Part shown: positions 17,078 through 25,275 of the stretch, piece by piece | Layout of the letters: the number at the start of each line of letters is the position of its first letter | How positions within the stretch are numbered: the first letter of the stretch is position 1 | NCBI GenBank assembly: GCA_947382415.1 | Contig: CANCYO010000006.1 | Coordinates: 1 to 64,000 of the forward strand | Source: an uncultured Lachnospiraceae bacterium | Lineage (GTDB): Bacteria > Bacillota > Clostridia > Lachnospirales > Lachnospiraceae | DNA length: 64,000 bases | Direction: 5' to 3' | Translations under genes and position numbers: made by a program | Notes under the pieces: generated by a model | What the model was told of the DNA's origin: nothing | Databases searched by the model: none | Seen by the model: the letters and a program-made list of their open reading frames with translations, nothing else

Positions 17078-18296
17078 AGATCAGTCTTCCTTTCTCTTCA
17101 CTCCACCCTCTGCAGGCGTAGATATTCCGCACCCGAAAATGCTCCATAAACACGAAGGTCTGAAAACAGTCCATCATACGCATGAGCTCATCCCGGGAGT
17201 AACGGCTGGCATACATGGCGTAATCTACCAGCTTATCCGCAGCCCGGTCCGCCGAGGAGGCATGGATCGTAGCTGCGCAGAGCTGACCGGTACAGGCGGC
17301 ATTCAACAGATACAGCGCCTCCTCCCCCTTGATCTCGCCGATAATAAAATAATCCACATCCATGGTCAGTCCGGCAATGCTGATATGTTTCAGATCATAA
17401 TTGACCTGACTCTCCCTGCTCCCCGGCAGACTGTGCAGAAACATCATATCGGGATGTGCCAGCGTGGTGAGCTCATCCGCCTGCTGTGTCACCAGAACCG
17501 CCATATCGTCAGGCAGCGTCTCTTTCAAAGCGTTCAAAAGCGTGGTCTTACCGGAGGAATTGCCGCCGCAGATGATAGTAGAGCCTTTGCGGAATCGCTG
17601 GATCAACAGTCTGGCCGTCTCCTCACCCATCATCTGTCTGGAGATCAGCTCCCGTATCTGCGGAAAAAACCTGGGAACCTTGCGAATACACAGATATGGT
17701 TCGCTGTAGGTATTGACCAGAGGCATGGAAAGGGTAAACCGGAGAATGAAATCAGGGTGGCTCTCTGTGTCCGTAAATCTTTGTATGGCATTGAGATTGG
17801 AGATATTGACCTGATTTTTGGCCGCGATATAATCGATAAACTGCCGGTATTCCTTGTCGTCCGCAAAGCAAAGCCCGGCATCCATGCGCTTTCCCTCCCG
17901 CTTGATACGGATATTGTCATGACTGATCACCCGTATATCTGATATCGAACTGTCATCGATCAGGGAAGACAACTTGGAGTAGCCAAAAATATACTGTTCA
18001 AAAGCTTCCAGTATCCGCTTGGCCAGCGCCCCTGCCGCCAGTCCTCTGCGCCCGAGATGCGCGTAAGCTTCCCGAAGAAAATCCTCCCGGCTCAATTCTC
18101 CCCTTCTCATCTGTACCAGAGAAGTCTGCTTCTGGGTGAGATAATCCTCTACCAGTTGGTGCAGCCCTTCCGCCACATCTGACTCCGTAATTCTCACCTC
18201 CCTGGCATTCCCGTTTTGTTTTTTGCTTTCTTTCTCGATTTGTTTTTCGCTTTCTTTTTCGTTTTCTTTTTCGTTTTCTTTTTCGTTTTCTTTCAT
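17061..18296 (-). CDS. tadA: Tad pilus assembly ATPase TadA/CpaF
   Basis: This protein of about 411 residues is the motor ATPase of Tad/Flp pilus assembly, a cytoplasmic hexamer of the secretion superfamily. A lysine/glutamate repeat tail (residues 2-26) precedes the N-terminal domain. The core has Walker A GGNSSGKTTLLNAL, the Asp box LVTQQADELTTLAHPDMMF, Walker B-like DVDYFIIGEIKGEEALYLLN and the His box CAATIHASSADRAADKL. ATG 18296 is chosen because CAGGAGGTGTG immediately precedes it; a longer frame to 18419 lacks homology and a ribosome site. First gene of the Tad operon. Confidence 0.93.
   Translation of the reverse strand: MKENEKENEKENEKESEKQIEKESKKQNGNAREVRITESDVAEGLHQLVEDYLTQKQTSLVQMRRGELSREDFLREAYAHLGRRGLAAGALAKRILEAFEQYIFGYSKLSSLIDDSSISDIRVISHDNIRIKREGKRMDAGLCFADDKEYRQFIDYIAAKNQVNISNLNAIQRFTDTESHPDFILRFTLSMPLVNTYSEPYLCIRKVPRFFPQIRELISRQMMGEETARLLIQRFRKGSTIICGGNSSGKTTLLNALKETLPDDMAVLVTQQADELTTLAHPDMMFLHSLPGSRESQVNYDLKHISIAGLTMDVDYFIIGEIKGEEALYLLNAACTGQLCAATIHASSADRAADKLVDYAMYASRYSRDELMRMMDCFQTFVFMEHFRVRNIYACRGWSEEKGRLIYERIL
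18219..18290 (-). repeat. 12-bp tandem repeats encoding the tadA N-terminal tail
   Basis: Three exact units of GAAAACGAAAAA (18255-18290) are followed by three diverged units (GAAAGCGAAAAA, CAAATCGAGAAA, GAAAGCAAAAAA). They encode KENEKE-type charged repeats. The unit length is a multiple of three, so slippage would alter tail length without shifting frame. Confidence 0.9.
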
Positions 18297-18357
18297 CACA
18301 CCTCCTGACTTTTGTCCGCGCGGGAGTATGCACAACATGACCGCAACAGAACAAAGC

Positions 18358-18390
18358 TTGTCCGGCAAAATTACGGCATTTACCGGACAA
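18358..18390. promoter_or_regulatory. Inverted repeat in the tadA upstream region
   Basis: TTGTCCGG (18358-18365) and CCGGACAA (18383-18390) are exact reverse complements 17 bases apart. A related TTTTGTCCG lies at 18310-18318, nearer the ribosome site. The dyad is about 60-95 bases upstream of the tadA ATG and could be a repressor operator or a 5' leader hairpin. No clear -35/-10 pair was found in the region up to 18480. Confidence 0.45.
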
Positions 18391-18489
18391 AAATCACGGC
18401 GCCTGCACACACGCGACACACAGACAGATTAATTTACTGATATTGAGTTATAAAAAATAAGTGGTAATTCGGCTGAGAATAGCCGTTTG

Positions 18490-18525
18490 AAAAAGCAGAT
18501 ACCCGGCAGCCGGTGGCTGCCGGGT
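18490..18525 (-). terminator. Rho-independent terminator of the HPt/HD-GYP operon
   Basis: A perfect 11-bp stem ACCCGGCAGCC/GGCTGCCGGGT (18501-18511 with 18515-18525) with a three-base loop. On the minus strand it is followed by ATCTGCTTTTTC. It separates the HPt gene from the Tad operon, so the two are transcribed separately. Confidence 0.85.
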
Positions 18526-18624
18526 AATAAAAATCTACACCCATTTCACTCAGATGTCAATACTTGAATCCACATTTTTGCAAATTTGTGCAATCTGTAG
18601 AATCTACATTGGATTCACAAATTT

Positions 18625-19002
18625 TCAGGCAGAGAGATGCTCCCGAATAATTACCTGAAATTGCTCATAGACCTTCTTCAACTCCTGCCACAGCGAATCG
18701 GCCTGAGCCGCATTCACATCCGCCGAAGCCTTGCCGCGAAGCTCTTCCACCAGATCGGAAACCTTGTGATAAAGCGAATCAAGTCCCAGATTCCCTGTTA
18801 CGCCCTTCATCGCATGGGCACATTTATAGGCCTCCTCATAGTCCCCGGCCTGCAGAAACTGCCCAAGTTTCTCATAATTGGCATCATCCAGAAATCTCCC
18901 TAAAAACTTCTGATACATCCCCTCGTTACCCATGAAACGCCCGAGAGCCGTATCTACATCCGCTCCACACTCAACCAGGCGACTTTTGAATTCCGCATCC
19001 AT
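18625..19002 (-). CDS. HPt-domain phosphotransfer protein
   Basis: The 125-residue protein is nearly all one histidine phosphotransfer domain. The phospho-accepting His63 sits in AYKCAHAMKGVTGNLGLDSL, a classic HPt motif, surrounded by helical segments. Such proteins pass phosphate between receiver domains in a phosphorelay. It is the second gene of a two-gene unit with the upstream HD-GYP response regulator (54-bp gap) and is closed by a strong terminator. Partners may be receivers in the adjacent chemotaxis region, such as the regulator at 27132. ATG 19002 follows AAGGAGATGACACGGGA. Confidence 0.92.
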   Translation of the reverse strand: MDAEFKSRLVECGADVDTALGRFMGNEGMYQKFLGRFLDDANYEKLGQFLQAGDYEEAYKCAHAMKGVTGNLGLDSLYHKVSDLVEELRGKASADVNAAQADSLWQELKKVYEQFQVIIREHLSA

Positions 19003-19056
19003 TCCCGTGTCATCTCCTTACTGATTTAAGTATTAGTGATTTACATACATATTATC

Positions 19057-20139
19057 TCAGGTAAAATTAAACATTTTGATTACTTCAACAATATTGAAGA
19101 AATCTTCCCGCGCAAGCTCAAAGCATTCGATCACATCCGGTGAAAACTGGCCGCACTCGCCGTTCAGGATCATATCGTATGCCGCTTCGCTGCTGTATGC
19201 GGACTTGTATACTCTCTCGCTCACCAGCGCCTCATACACATCGGCGATGGCCACAATATGAGCGCTGATGGGAATCTCTTCCCCAGCCAGATGATCGGGA
19301 TAACCCTTGCCATCCCATCTCTCATGATGGTAACGGCAGATATCATAACAATACTTGTAAAATTCATCGTCAGAGGATTTGTGGAAGGATTCCAGAATCT
19401 CACATCCAATGGTGGTGTGAGTCTTCATAAGCTCAAATTCCTCAGGAGTCAGACGTCCCGGCTTCATCAAAATGGCATCCGGAATTCCGATCTTGCCAAT
19501 ATCATGCAGTGCCGATGCCCGGGCAATCTGATCGATCTGCACCGGCGTCAGACCGTACTTGGGGAAGTATTTTGCCATGTATTTCAGGAGAATTCTGGTA
19601 AAATACTTAATACGTCTGATATGATCTCCTGTCTCAACGCTCCGAAACTCCACAACCGAACCCAGCGCGTCGATCATAAACTCATTGCCCTCTCGGAGCT
19701 TACTCTCCTGCTCACGGATAATCCTCTCCTGCTCCTTCAGGCGATCTTCCATATTGCGCTTATTCTGGTACAGCTCAATAATATTGCGCGCACGTCTCGT
19801 GATGATGCTGGGGTCAAAAGGCTTGTGCATTACATCCGCAATACCGTATGTATAAGCCTTCTCCTCGCTCTCCTGCGGCGTCATGCTGGTGATGAGAATC
19901 ACGGGAATCTTCGACAAAAGCTCCTTCTCTTTCATGTACTCCAGCACACCGAAACCATCCATGACCGGCATCACTACATCCAGCAGCATCAGCACCAGAT
20001 TCTCACTCTGTTCAATCTGCTCGATGGCCTTCTCTCCGTTGGCAGCCTCCAGAATGTCATAGTCATCAGCAAACATCATATGCAGTATCGCTCTGTTTAC
20101 TTCCTCATCGTCTACAATCAATAATTGTTCTTTATCCAT
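19057..20139 (-). CDS. Response regulator with HD-GYP phosphodiesterase domain
   Basis: The 360-residue protein has a receiver domain (residues 4-120, phospho-acceptor Asp54 in LVLMLLDVVMPVMDG, switch Lys in VMHKPFDP), a coiled-coil linker (125-155, NKRNMEDRLKEQERII) and an HD-GYP domain (160-355). The catalytic motifs are intact: HDIGKIGIPDAILMKPGRLT, MKTHTTIGCEIL and YHHERWDGKGYP. HD-GYP domains hydrolyse c-di-GMP, so this probably lowers c-di-GMP in response to phosphorylation. The RpfG-like layout is common in Clostridia. It has its own strong promoter and is followed by the HPt gene. Confidence 0.95.
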   Translation of the reverse strand: MDKEQLLIVDDEEVNRAILHMMFADDYDILEAANGEKAIEQIEQSENLVLMLLDVVMPVMDGFGVLEYMKEKELLSKIPVILITSMTPQESEEKAYTYGIADVMHKPFDPSIITRRARNIIELYQNKRNMEDRLKEQERIIREQESKLREGNEFMIDALGSVVEFRSVETGDHIRRIKYFTRILLKYMAKYFPKYGLTPVQIDQIARASALHDIGKIGIPDAILMKPGRLTPEEFELMKTHTTIGCEILESFHKSSDDEFYKYCYDICRYHHERWDGKGYPDHLAGEEIPISAHIVAIADVYEALVSERVYKSAYSSEAAYDMILNGECGQFSPDVIECFELAREDFFNIVEVIKMFNFT

Positions 20140-20170
20140 ATTATACTCTCTGCCGTCCTCCTGCCGGACG

Positions 20171-20243
20171 GTCCTATTCCTCCTTCTCCGAGAATTTTCG
20201 ATAGGACATTTGTATTATACTATGCATCCGCAAGCATTGTCAA
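20171..20243 (-). promoter_or_regulatory. Strong promoter and leader hairpin of the HD-GYP/HPt operon
   Basis: On the minus strand, a consensus TTGACA (20238-20243), an 18-base spacer and a consensus TATAAT (20214-20219). The leader contains GTCCTAT (20171-20177) paired with ATAGGAC (20201-20207). The site lies just downstream of the che operon terminator, making HD-GYP/HPt an independent unit. Confidence 0.75.
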
Positions 20244-20261
20244 CGACTTAAAAATAAGTCT

Positions 20262-20300
20262 GCAAAACAGGGAGATTATTTGAACTGCAAATAATCTCCC
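20262..20300 (-). terminator. Rho-independent terminator of the che operon
   Basis: The perfect 12-bp stem GGGAGATTATTT/AAATAATCTCCC (20270-20281 with 20289-20300) has a seven-base loop. On the minus strand it is followed by TGTTTTGC. It ends the operon that finishes with the chemoreceptor gene at 20356. Confidence 0.82.
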
Positions 20301-20355
20301 CATCCATGGTCATTCATATAGACAACATATCTGCTCTGCCACTCTGCAGCCGCTT

Positions 20356-22149
20356 TTAGTATTTCCCAAACTCACCGTCCAGAGAAATGATCTGCTCATT
20401 ATAGTTGTCATTGTCATAGCTGCTTCTGCTGCGGCTGCCAAAATCCGAAGAAGATGACTGTCCGCCTGAGAGTCTGTAGTTATTCAGAAGCTCTCTGAGG
20501 TTCACTGCCTGATTAGACAGCTCCTCGCTGGCTGCCGCACACTGCTCACTGGTAGCAGAGTTGGTCTGCACAACAGTGGAAACCTGACCGATGGCCTGAT
20601 CGATCTGGGACACAGCAGTAGCCTGGTCATTGGATGCCGTAGCAATATTGTCGATGAGTTCCACAACCTTTTCCACGGAAGATACGATCTTATCCAGGGA
20701 CTGGGCAGTCTCCTCGGCAAGCTTGGCGCCATGACCCACCTTGCGGATGGAATCCTCGATCATATCTGCAGTCTCACTGGCCGCGGAAGCGCTCTTTGCA
20801 GCCAGATTTCTAACTTCTTCTGCCACAACGGCAAAGCCTTTGCCGTGTACGCCGGCTCTTGCAGCCTCAACGGCAGCGTTCAGAGCCAGAATATTGGTCT
20901 GGAATGCTATATCGTCAATTGTCTTGATAACCTTGGAGATGGTCTCGGAGGACTCGTTGATATCATTCATTGCTTCAAGCATGGACTTCATCTGTCCGTT
21001 TCCGTCTATTGCCGCGGACTTCACATTGTGTACCAGATTCTCTGCCTCAGTTGCCTGATTGGCATTGGTCTTGGTGCGCTCTGCGATCTCAGCCATGGAA
21101 GCGGTAACCTGCTGCAGTGCGCTGGCCTGCTCTGTAGAACCCTGTGCCAGCGACTGGCTTGCACTGGCCACCTGCTCTGCGCCTACGGTCACATGCTGAG
21201 TAGATTCCTTGATCTCGCTGAGTATCCGGTTGTTGTCCGCCACCAGCCGCTGGAATGCCTTTCCCAGCACATCCTTGTCGCTGCGGGGCTCCACGGTGAT
21301 AGTCAGATCGCCCTTTGCAATGGAATCCGCAATCTTTACCTGATCCTTGGTTCCTTCCACCATCGCAGAGAAGTTATCCATCAGCTCGCCCAAATCGTCA
21401 TTGTTGATCTTCTGGCAGTCAACCTCGTTGTCACCCAGCGCAAGCTTCTTGGCAGCCGCCGACAGTCTGACAACGGGAATGGTGATATTCTTGATCAGAA
21501 CCACTGCATATATAACCGTGATTATAACAGCAATAACTGATACCGCTATCATAATGGCAGTCAATGCAATGATTGTTTTCTCCAGATACGCTTCATTGGC
21601 AGCCGCGGCATTCGTCATGCTTTCCATCAGTTTCACCAGACCCTGCTCCGCATTGTCCGCCGTGGTAACGCCCGTGGTAGTCAGATTCGTTCTGGCTTTA
21701 TCTACCTGTCCGTTGCGTACCAGATCGCTGCTCTCCTTGGCAAACTGGATATAGTCATCCATATACTCTACAACTTCATTATATTCTCCAACGATCTCAG
21801 CACTGTACTCATCCAGGCCCTCTGCAAATTTGTCCAGATTGGCATTAGCTGCCTTGGCATAATTTTCAAGCTGATTGATCTGGGCCTGCATCTTCGCACT
21901 GTCGTCATGATACATATAAAGTATGTTGCGCAGACGAACCTTAACGTCCGCAAAGTTGCTGTATGCCTCACTCATGTAATACTGGCCCATAGCGTAATAA
22001 TTATACTGCCTGCTGTAAGATTTATTGAGGTCAGACAAAGACCAAATGCCCACAGCCGAGAGAATCATCATCAGGACCAACATAATGGCGCTGAAAACAG
22101 TAATTTTTGTTCTGACATTCATATCATTGATTGAAAATCCCTTTTTCAT
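20356..22149 (-). CDS. Methyl-accepting chemotaxis protein with four-helix-bundle sensor
   Basis: The 597-residue receptor encoded in the che operon has TM1 (about 14-38, VFSAIMLVLMMILSAVGIWS), a helical extracellular domain of about 150 residues of the 4HB_MCP type (YYMSEAYSNFADVKVRLRNI), TM2 (about 190-218), HAMP (about 219-275) and a long signalling domain with TIDDIAFQTNILALNAAVEA and HGKGFAVVAEEVRNLAAKSA. The C-terminal tail is serine/aspartate-rich (SSSDFGSRSRSSYDNDNY) and does not look like a CheR-binding pentapeptide. As the last gene of the operon it is probably the dedicated receptor. The ribosome site AAAGAGGAG precedes ATG 22149. Confidence 0.95.
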   Translation of the reverse strand: MKKGFSINDMNVRTKITVFSAIMLVLMMILSAVGIWSLSDLNKSYSRQYNYYAMGQYYMSEAYSNFADVKVRLRNILYMYHDDSAKMQAQINQLENYAKAANANLDKFAEGLDEYSAEIVGEYNEVVEYMDDYIQFAKESSDLVRNGQVDKARTNLTTTGVTTADNAEQGLVKLMESMTNAAAANEAYLEKTIIALTAIMIAVSVIAVIITVIYAVVLIKNITIPVVRLSAAAKKLALGDNEVDCQKINNDDLGELMDNFSAMVEGTKDQVKIADSIAKGDLTITVEPRSDKDVLGKAFQRLVADNNRILSEIKESTQHVTVGAEQVASASQSLAQGSTEQASALQQVTASMAEIAERTKTNANQATEAENLVHNVKSAAIDGNGQMKSMLEAMNDINESSETISKVIKTIDDIAFQTNILALNAAVEAARAGVHGKGFAVVAEEVRNLAAKSASAASETADMIEDSIRKVGHGAKLAEETAQSLDKIVSSVEKVVELIDNIATASNDQATAVSQIDQAIGQVSTVVQTNSATSEQCAAASEELSNQAVNLRELLNNYRLSGGQSSSSDFGSRSRSSYDNDNYNEQIISLDGEFGKY

Positions 22150-22164
22150 GGCAATCTCCTCTTT

Positions 22165-22680
22165 CTATGCTTGTTCTTCCTCTTGTATATCCTCAAGTAC
22201 CTCTAAATCTTCCTGCTTAACCAGCTTCTCCGGATCTATCAAAAGCTTTACGGAATCTCCCATCCGGGCCAGTCCATAAACATACTTATGCTGATCATTG
22301 TCCTTCCGTCCGAAGGATGGCGGCGGCACAATGTCTTCATCCGTGATCGTGACTACCTCCGCTATCTTTTCCACAATCAATCCAATGACCATGGATTTGA
22401 CGTTAATGACGATGATACAGGTTCTGTCCGTATACTCCAAAGGTTCCATTCTGAACCTTACCCTGACATCAATTACAGGAATGATCTTGCCTCGAAGATT
22501 GATGAGGCCTTTGATATAATCGTCCACCTCGGGGACGGCAGTAATGGGCTGCATCATGATGATCTCATTGATGTAGCTGATACTGATGCCAAAGAACTCT
22601 TTCCCCGTTTGGAAAGTCATAAACTGCCCTCTTTGGGTGTCTTCTTCCAACAGTTCTTCTTCTTTGATTTCTTCTGCCAT
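22165..22680 (-). CDS. cheW: Chemotaxis coupling protein CheW
   Basis: The 171-residue protein is a single CheW domain linking receptors to CheA. Typical segments are QFMTFQTGKEFFGISISYIN, INLRGKIIPVIDVRVRFRM and RTCIIVINVKSMVIGLIVEK. An acidic N-terminus (MAEEIKEEELLEEDTQ) and C-terminus flank it. The start directly abuts the cheA stop, and the receptor gene follows after 15 bases. Confidence 0.96.
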   Translation of the reverse strand: MAEEIKEEELLEEDTQRGQFMTFQTGKEFFGISISYINEIIMMQPITAVPEVDDYIKGLINLRGKIIPVIDVRVRFRMEPLEYTDRTCIIVINVKSMVIGLIVEKIAEVVTITDEDIVPPPSFGRKDNDQHKYVYGLARMGDSVKLLIDPEKLVKQEDLEVLEDIQEEEQA

Positions 22681-24813
22681 CTACTGACTCCTTTCCTTAT
22701 TTTCCATCAAGCCGGAAATATCCAGTATCAGGGCAATGCTTCCGTCTCCGAGCTGTGTACAGCCGGACAATCCTCTCACCTTCTTGATATAAGAAGGTAT
22801 CGGCTTCACCACAATCTCCTGTTCTCTCAGCAGTCTGTCGATCAGCACACAGACCTGACTGCCTTCATGCTCCAGCACGACAACAATGCCGTCGCTCACA
22901 TTGGACGTCGCATCTTCCAGATCATACTTATCCTTCAACCGGATGAAAGGATAGCATTCGCCCCGCAGGACAATATACTCCTCTCCGCTTGGTTCCTGTA
23001 CAATAGCATCTTCTTTGACTCTCACGAATTCTTTGACAGATGCTGTCTCCATCACAAAGGAGGAGTTTCCTACCTGCACCACAATACCATTGATGATCGC
23101 CAGTGTCAGCGGTATCACAAGGGTCATCTCTGAACCCTGTCCCTCTTTGCTGTCAATATCGAGTCTGCCGCCGATGGTCTGAATGTTCTTTACCACCACA
23201 TCCATGCCAACGCCGCGCCCCGAATACTCCGTGACGACCTCTTTGGTGGAAAATCCGGGCAGAGTGATAAATCTGTATATCTCTTTGTCCGTGAAATCGG
23301 TGATAGCCTTATCTCCGATCAGGCCGTTGGAAAGCGCTTTATTATAAAGCTTTTCTCTGTTAAGACCCTTGCCGTCGTCCCGGACACTGATGTAAACCTT
23401 GCCGCCCTCGTTCTTGGCCTCCAGGGTAATCCTGCCCTTGGCAGGCTTGCCGAGCCGGGTTCTTTCCTCCACATCCTCCTCGATACCGTGATCCACGGAA
23501 TTTCTCACAAGATGCATCAGCGGGTCGGAAATATGTTCAATGATATTCTTGTCAACCTCTGTATTCTCTCCGATAACGTCAAGCTCGATATCCTTGCCAA
23601 GCTTTCTCGACACATCAAACACAATTCGCTTCATCTTCTGGAACACATTGGTAAGGGGCATCATACGCAGGGACATAATAATCTCCTGCAGCTCCGTGGT
23701 AATCTTGGAAAGCTGTCCTGCCGCTTTCTGGAAATTGGCCAGCTCCAGTCCCGGAACATTGAGATCGGGATTCTGCAATACCACAGCCTCGGAGATAACA
23801 AGTTCGCCGATGAGATCCATCAGCGCATCCATCTTCTCCACGTTTACGCTGATGATGCTCTGCTGCTTGGGCTGGTTCTTCGCCAGCGTCTTGCCCTTTC
23901 CGGTCTCCTTGGACTTGACCACATAATCGCCGGGCATGGGAGCTTTGGGCTCTTCCTTCTTCTCCGGCGCCGGTTCTCCGTCCAGATTGATCACAACAGG
24001 GGGAGCCTCCGCATGTCCAAGCTCCACCAATCCTTTTCCGTACTGCTCCGCGTTGATCTGTTCAATATCGATGGTCTCGGCCTCCGAGCTGTCGATAAGC
24101 GCCCGGATCTCCTCCTCCGATATCTTGGTCTGGAGCAGCATATAGAAGCCCTCCGCAAGGATTACATCTGCGCTGGCTTCATTGGAAATGATATCTTCCG
24201 GCGTATACAATAAATCCTCTGCCACTTCCTTGAGCGCATAGGTAGCGGAATAGGCGCGGAGATTACTCATCTGCGTATCGTTTCTGTAATGGATCACGAC
24301 GCGGTAGAATTTACTCTCCTCGCTTGCCACCGGAGCGATATAGAACTGGCTTGGCTCCTCGTGCTTCTGCTTCTTGGGAAGACGGATGCCCTGATCCTTG
24401 ATCTCCCCCTTCAGCCGGTTCAGGAAATCATCCAGATCCGCCAAAAGCTCTGTCTCCTCCCCGTCTGCCTTTTCGCCGTCCTTGATCTTGGCCAGCTCGC
24501 CCGAGATAAAATCCGACACGGCCAGCACCTTATCCACCAGCTCCAAATGGGGTACATTTTCCGGCCTGGATTCTCTCAGATAATAGAACACATCTTCCAG
24601 TCTGTGGGCGACCTTGGTAATGTTTTCATACATCATGATCCCTGACGAACCCTTGATCGTATGCATGATGCGGAAGATTTCATTGATGTCAGAATCGTCG
24701 AAGGATTCCGCATCCTGTTTGTCTAATAGGATGCCCTCAAGTTTTTCCAAAAGCTGAGTGCTCTCGTACAAAAACATGTCAAGCATCCCGTCTGTGTTAA
24801 ATTCCTCTGCCAT
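22681..24813 (-). CDS. cheA: Chemotaxis histidine kinase CheA
   Basis: The 710-residue kinase has P1 HPt (1-115, His51 in IFRIMHTIKGSSGIMMYENI), a P2-like region (about 150-260), dimerisation P3 (about 320-390, VNVEKMDALMDLIGELVISE), the ATP-binding P4 domain (NSVDHGIEE, VRDDGKGLNREKL, YSGRGVGMDVVVKN) and CheW-like P5 (about 560-705). It phosphorylates CheY and CheB in response to receptor signals. All motifs for activity are present. The only CheA in this window. Confidence 0.97.
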   Translation of the reverse strand: MAEEFNTDGMLDMFLYESTQLLEKLEGILLDKQDAESFDDSDINEIFRIMHTIKGSSGIMMYENITKVAHRLEDVFYYLRESRPENVPHLELVDKVLAVSDFISGELAKIKDGEKADGEETELLADLDDFLNRLKGEIKDQGIRLPKKQKHEEPSQFYIAPVASEESKFYRVVIHYRNDTQMSNLRAYSATYALKEVAEDLLYTPEDIISNEASADVILAEGFYMLLQTKISEEEIRALIDSSEAETIDIEQINAEQYGKGLVELGHAEAPPVVINLDGEPAPEKKEEPKAPMPGDYVVKSKETGKGKTLAKNQPKQQSIISVNVEKMDALMDLIGELVISEAVVLQNPDLNVPGLELANFQKAAGQLSKITTELQEIIMSLRMMPLTNVFQKMKRIVFDVSRKLGKDIELDVIGENTEVDKNIIEHISDPLMHLVRNSVDHGIEEDVEERTRLGKPAKGRITLEAKNEGGKVYISVRDDGKGLNREKLYNKALSNGLIGDKAITDFTDKEIYRFITLPGFSTKEVVTEYSGRGVGMDVVVKNIQTIGGRLDIDSKEGQGSEMTLVIPLTLAIINGIVVQVGNSSFVMETASVKEFVRVKEDAIVQEPSGEEYIVLRGECYPFIRLKDKYDLEDATSNVSDGIVVVLEHEGSQVCVLIDRLLREQEIVVKPIPSYIKKVRGLSGCTQLGDGSIALILDISGLMENKERSQ

Positions 24814-24853
24814 ACTTCCTCCATTCCTCAGTATTTTGCTGAACGGCCCTCCT

Positions 24854-25255
24854 CTAGATCAAGCCCAGCTTTTTCAATACCATCTCAAATTTTTCAACAT
24901 CGACGGGTTTGCCAGAGTAAGCCTCGCAGCCCAGTTCAAAAGCCATCTTAACATTGCGTTCCTCGTTAAGCGCAGTGGTCATGATTACTTTGACGCGCTC
25001 TTCCTTGGAAATTTTGCGCTGCGCCTCAATGTCTCTGATTGCTTTGAGTACCTGATAACCGTCCAAAACCGGCATCATCACATCCAGACAGATCAAGTCA
25101 TAAGGCTCGCCGTCCTCCAGCGCCATCATAAAAGCATCCACCGCTTCCTCGCCGTCCACCGTCACATCGCATTCTCCGAAACGCGACAGGTAGTTATCCA
25201 TAAACTTACGGCTGGCAAAATCGTCCTCTGCCAATAATATTTTCATATCGGCCAT
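24854..25255 (-). CDS. cheY: CheY-like single-domain response regulator
   Basis: The 133-residue product is a stand-alone receiver domain: acidic pocket AEDD (residues 10-12), phospho-acceptor Asp58 in LICLDVMMPVLDGY, Thr in VIMTTALNEERNV and the conserved Lys in YSGKPVDVEKFEMV. It is the expected CheA target that carries the signal to the output machinery. It lies between cheB and cheA. ATG 25246 (MKILLAEDD) may be the true start, as the first ATG sits only one base after GGGGG. Confidence 0.92.
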   Translation of the reverse strand: MADMKILLAEDDFASRKFMDNYLSRFGECDVTVDGEEAVDAFMMALEDGEPYDLICLDVMMPVLDGYQVLKAIRDIEAQRKISKEERVKVIMTTALNEERNVKMAFELGCEAYSGKPVDVEKFEMVLKKLGLI

Positions 25256-25275
25256 GCCCCCTTTCTGTTCTCTAT

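Noticed and set aside
18300..18480. Possible c-di-GMP riboswitch upstream of tadA
   Set aside because: No GEMM-I or GEMM-II consensus segments found; only a simple dyad is visible.
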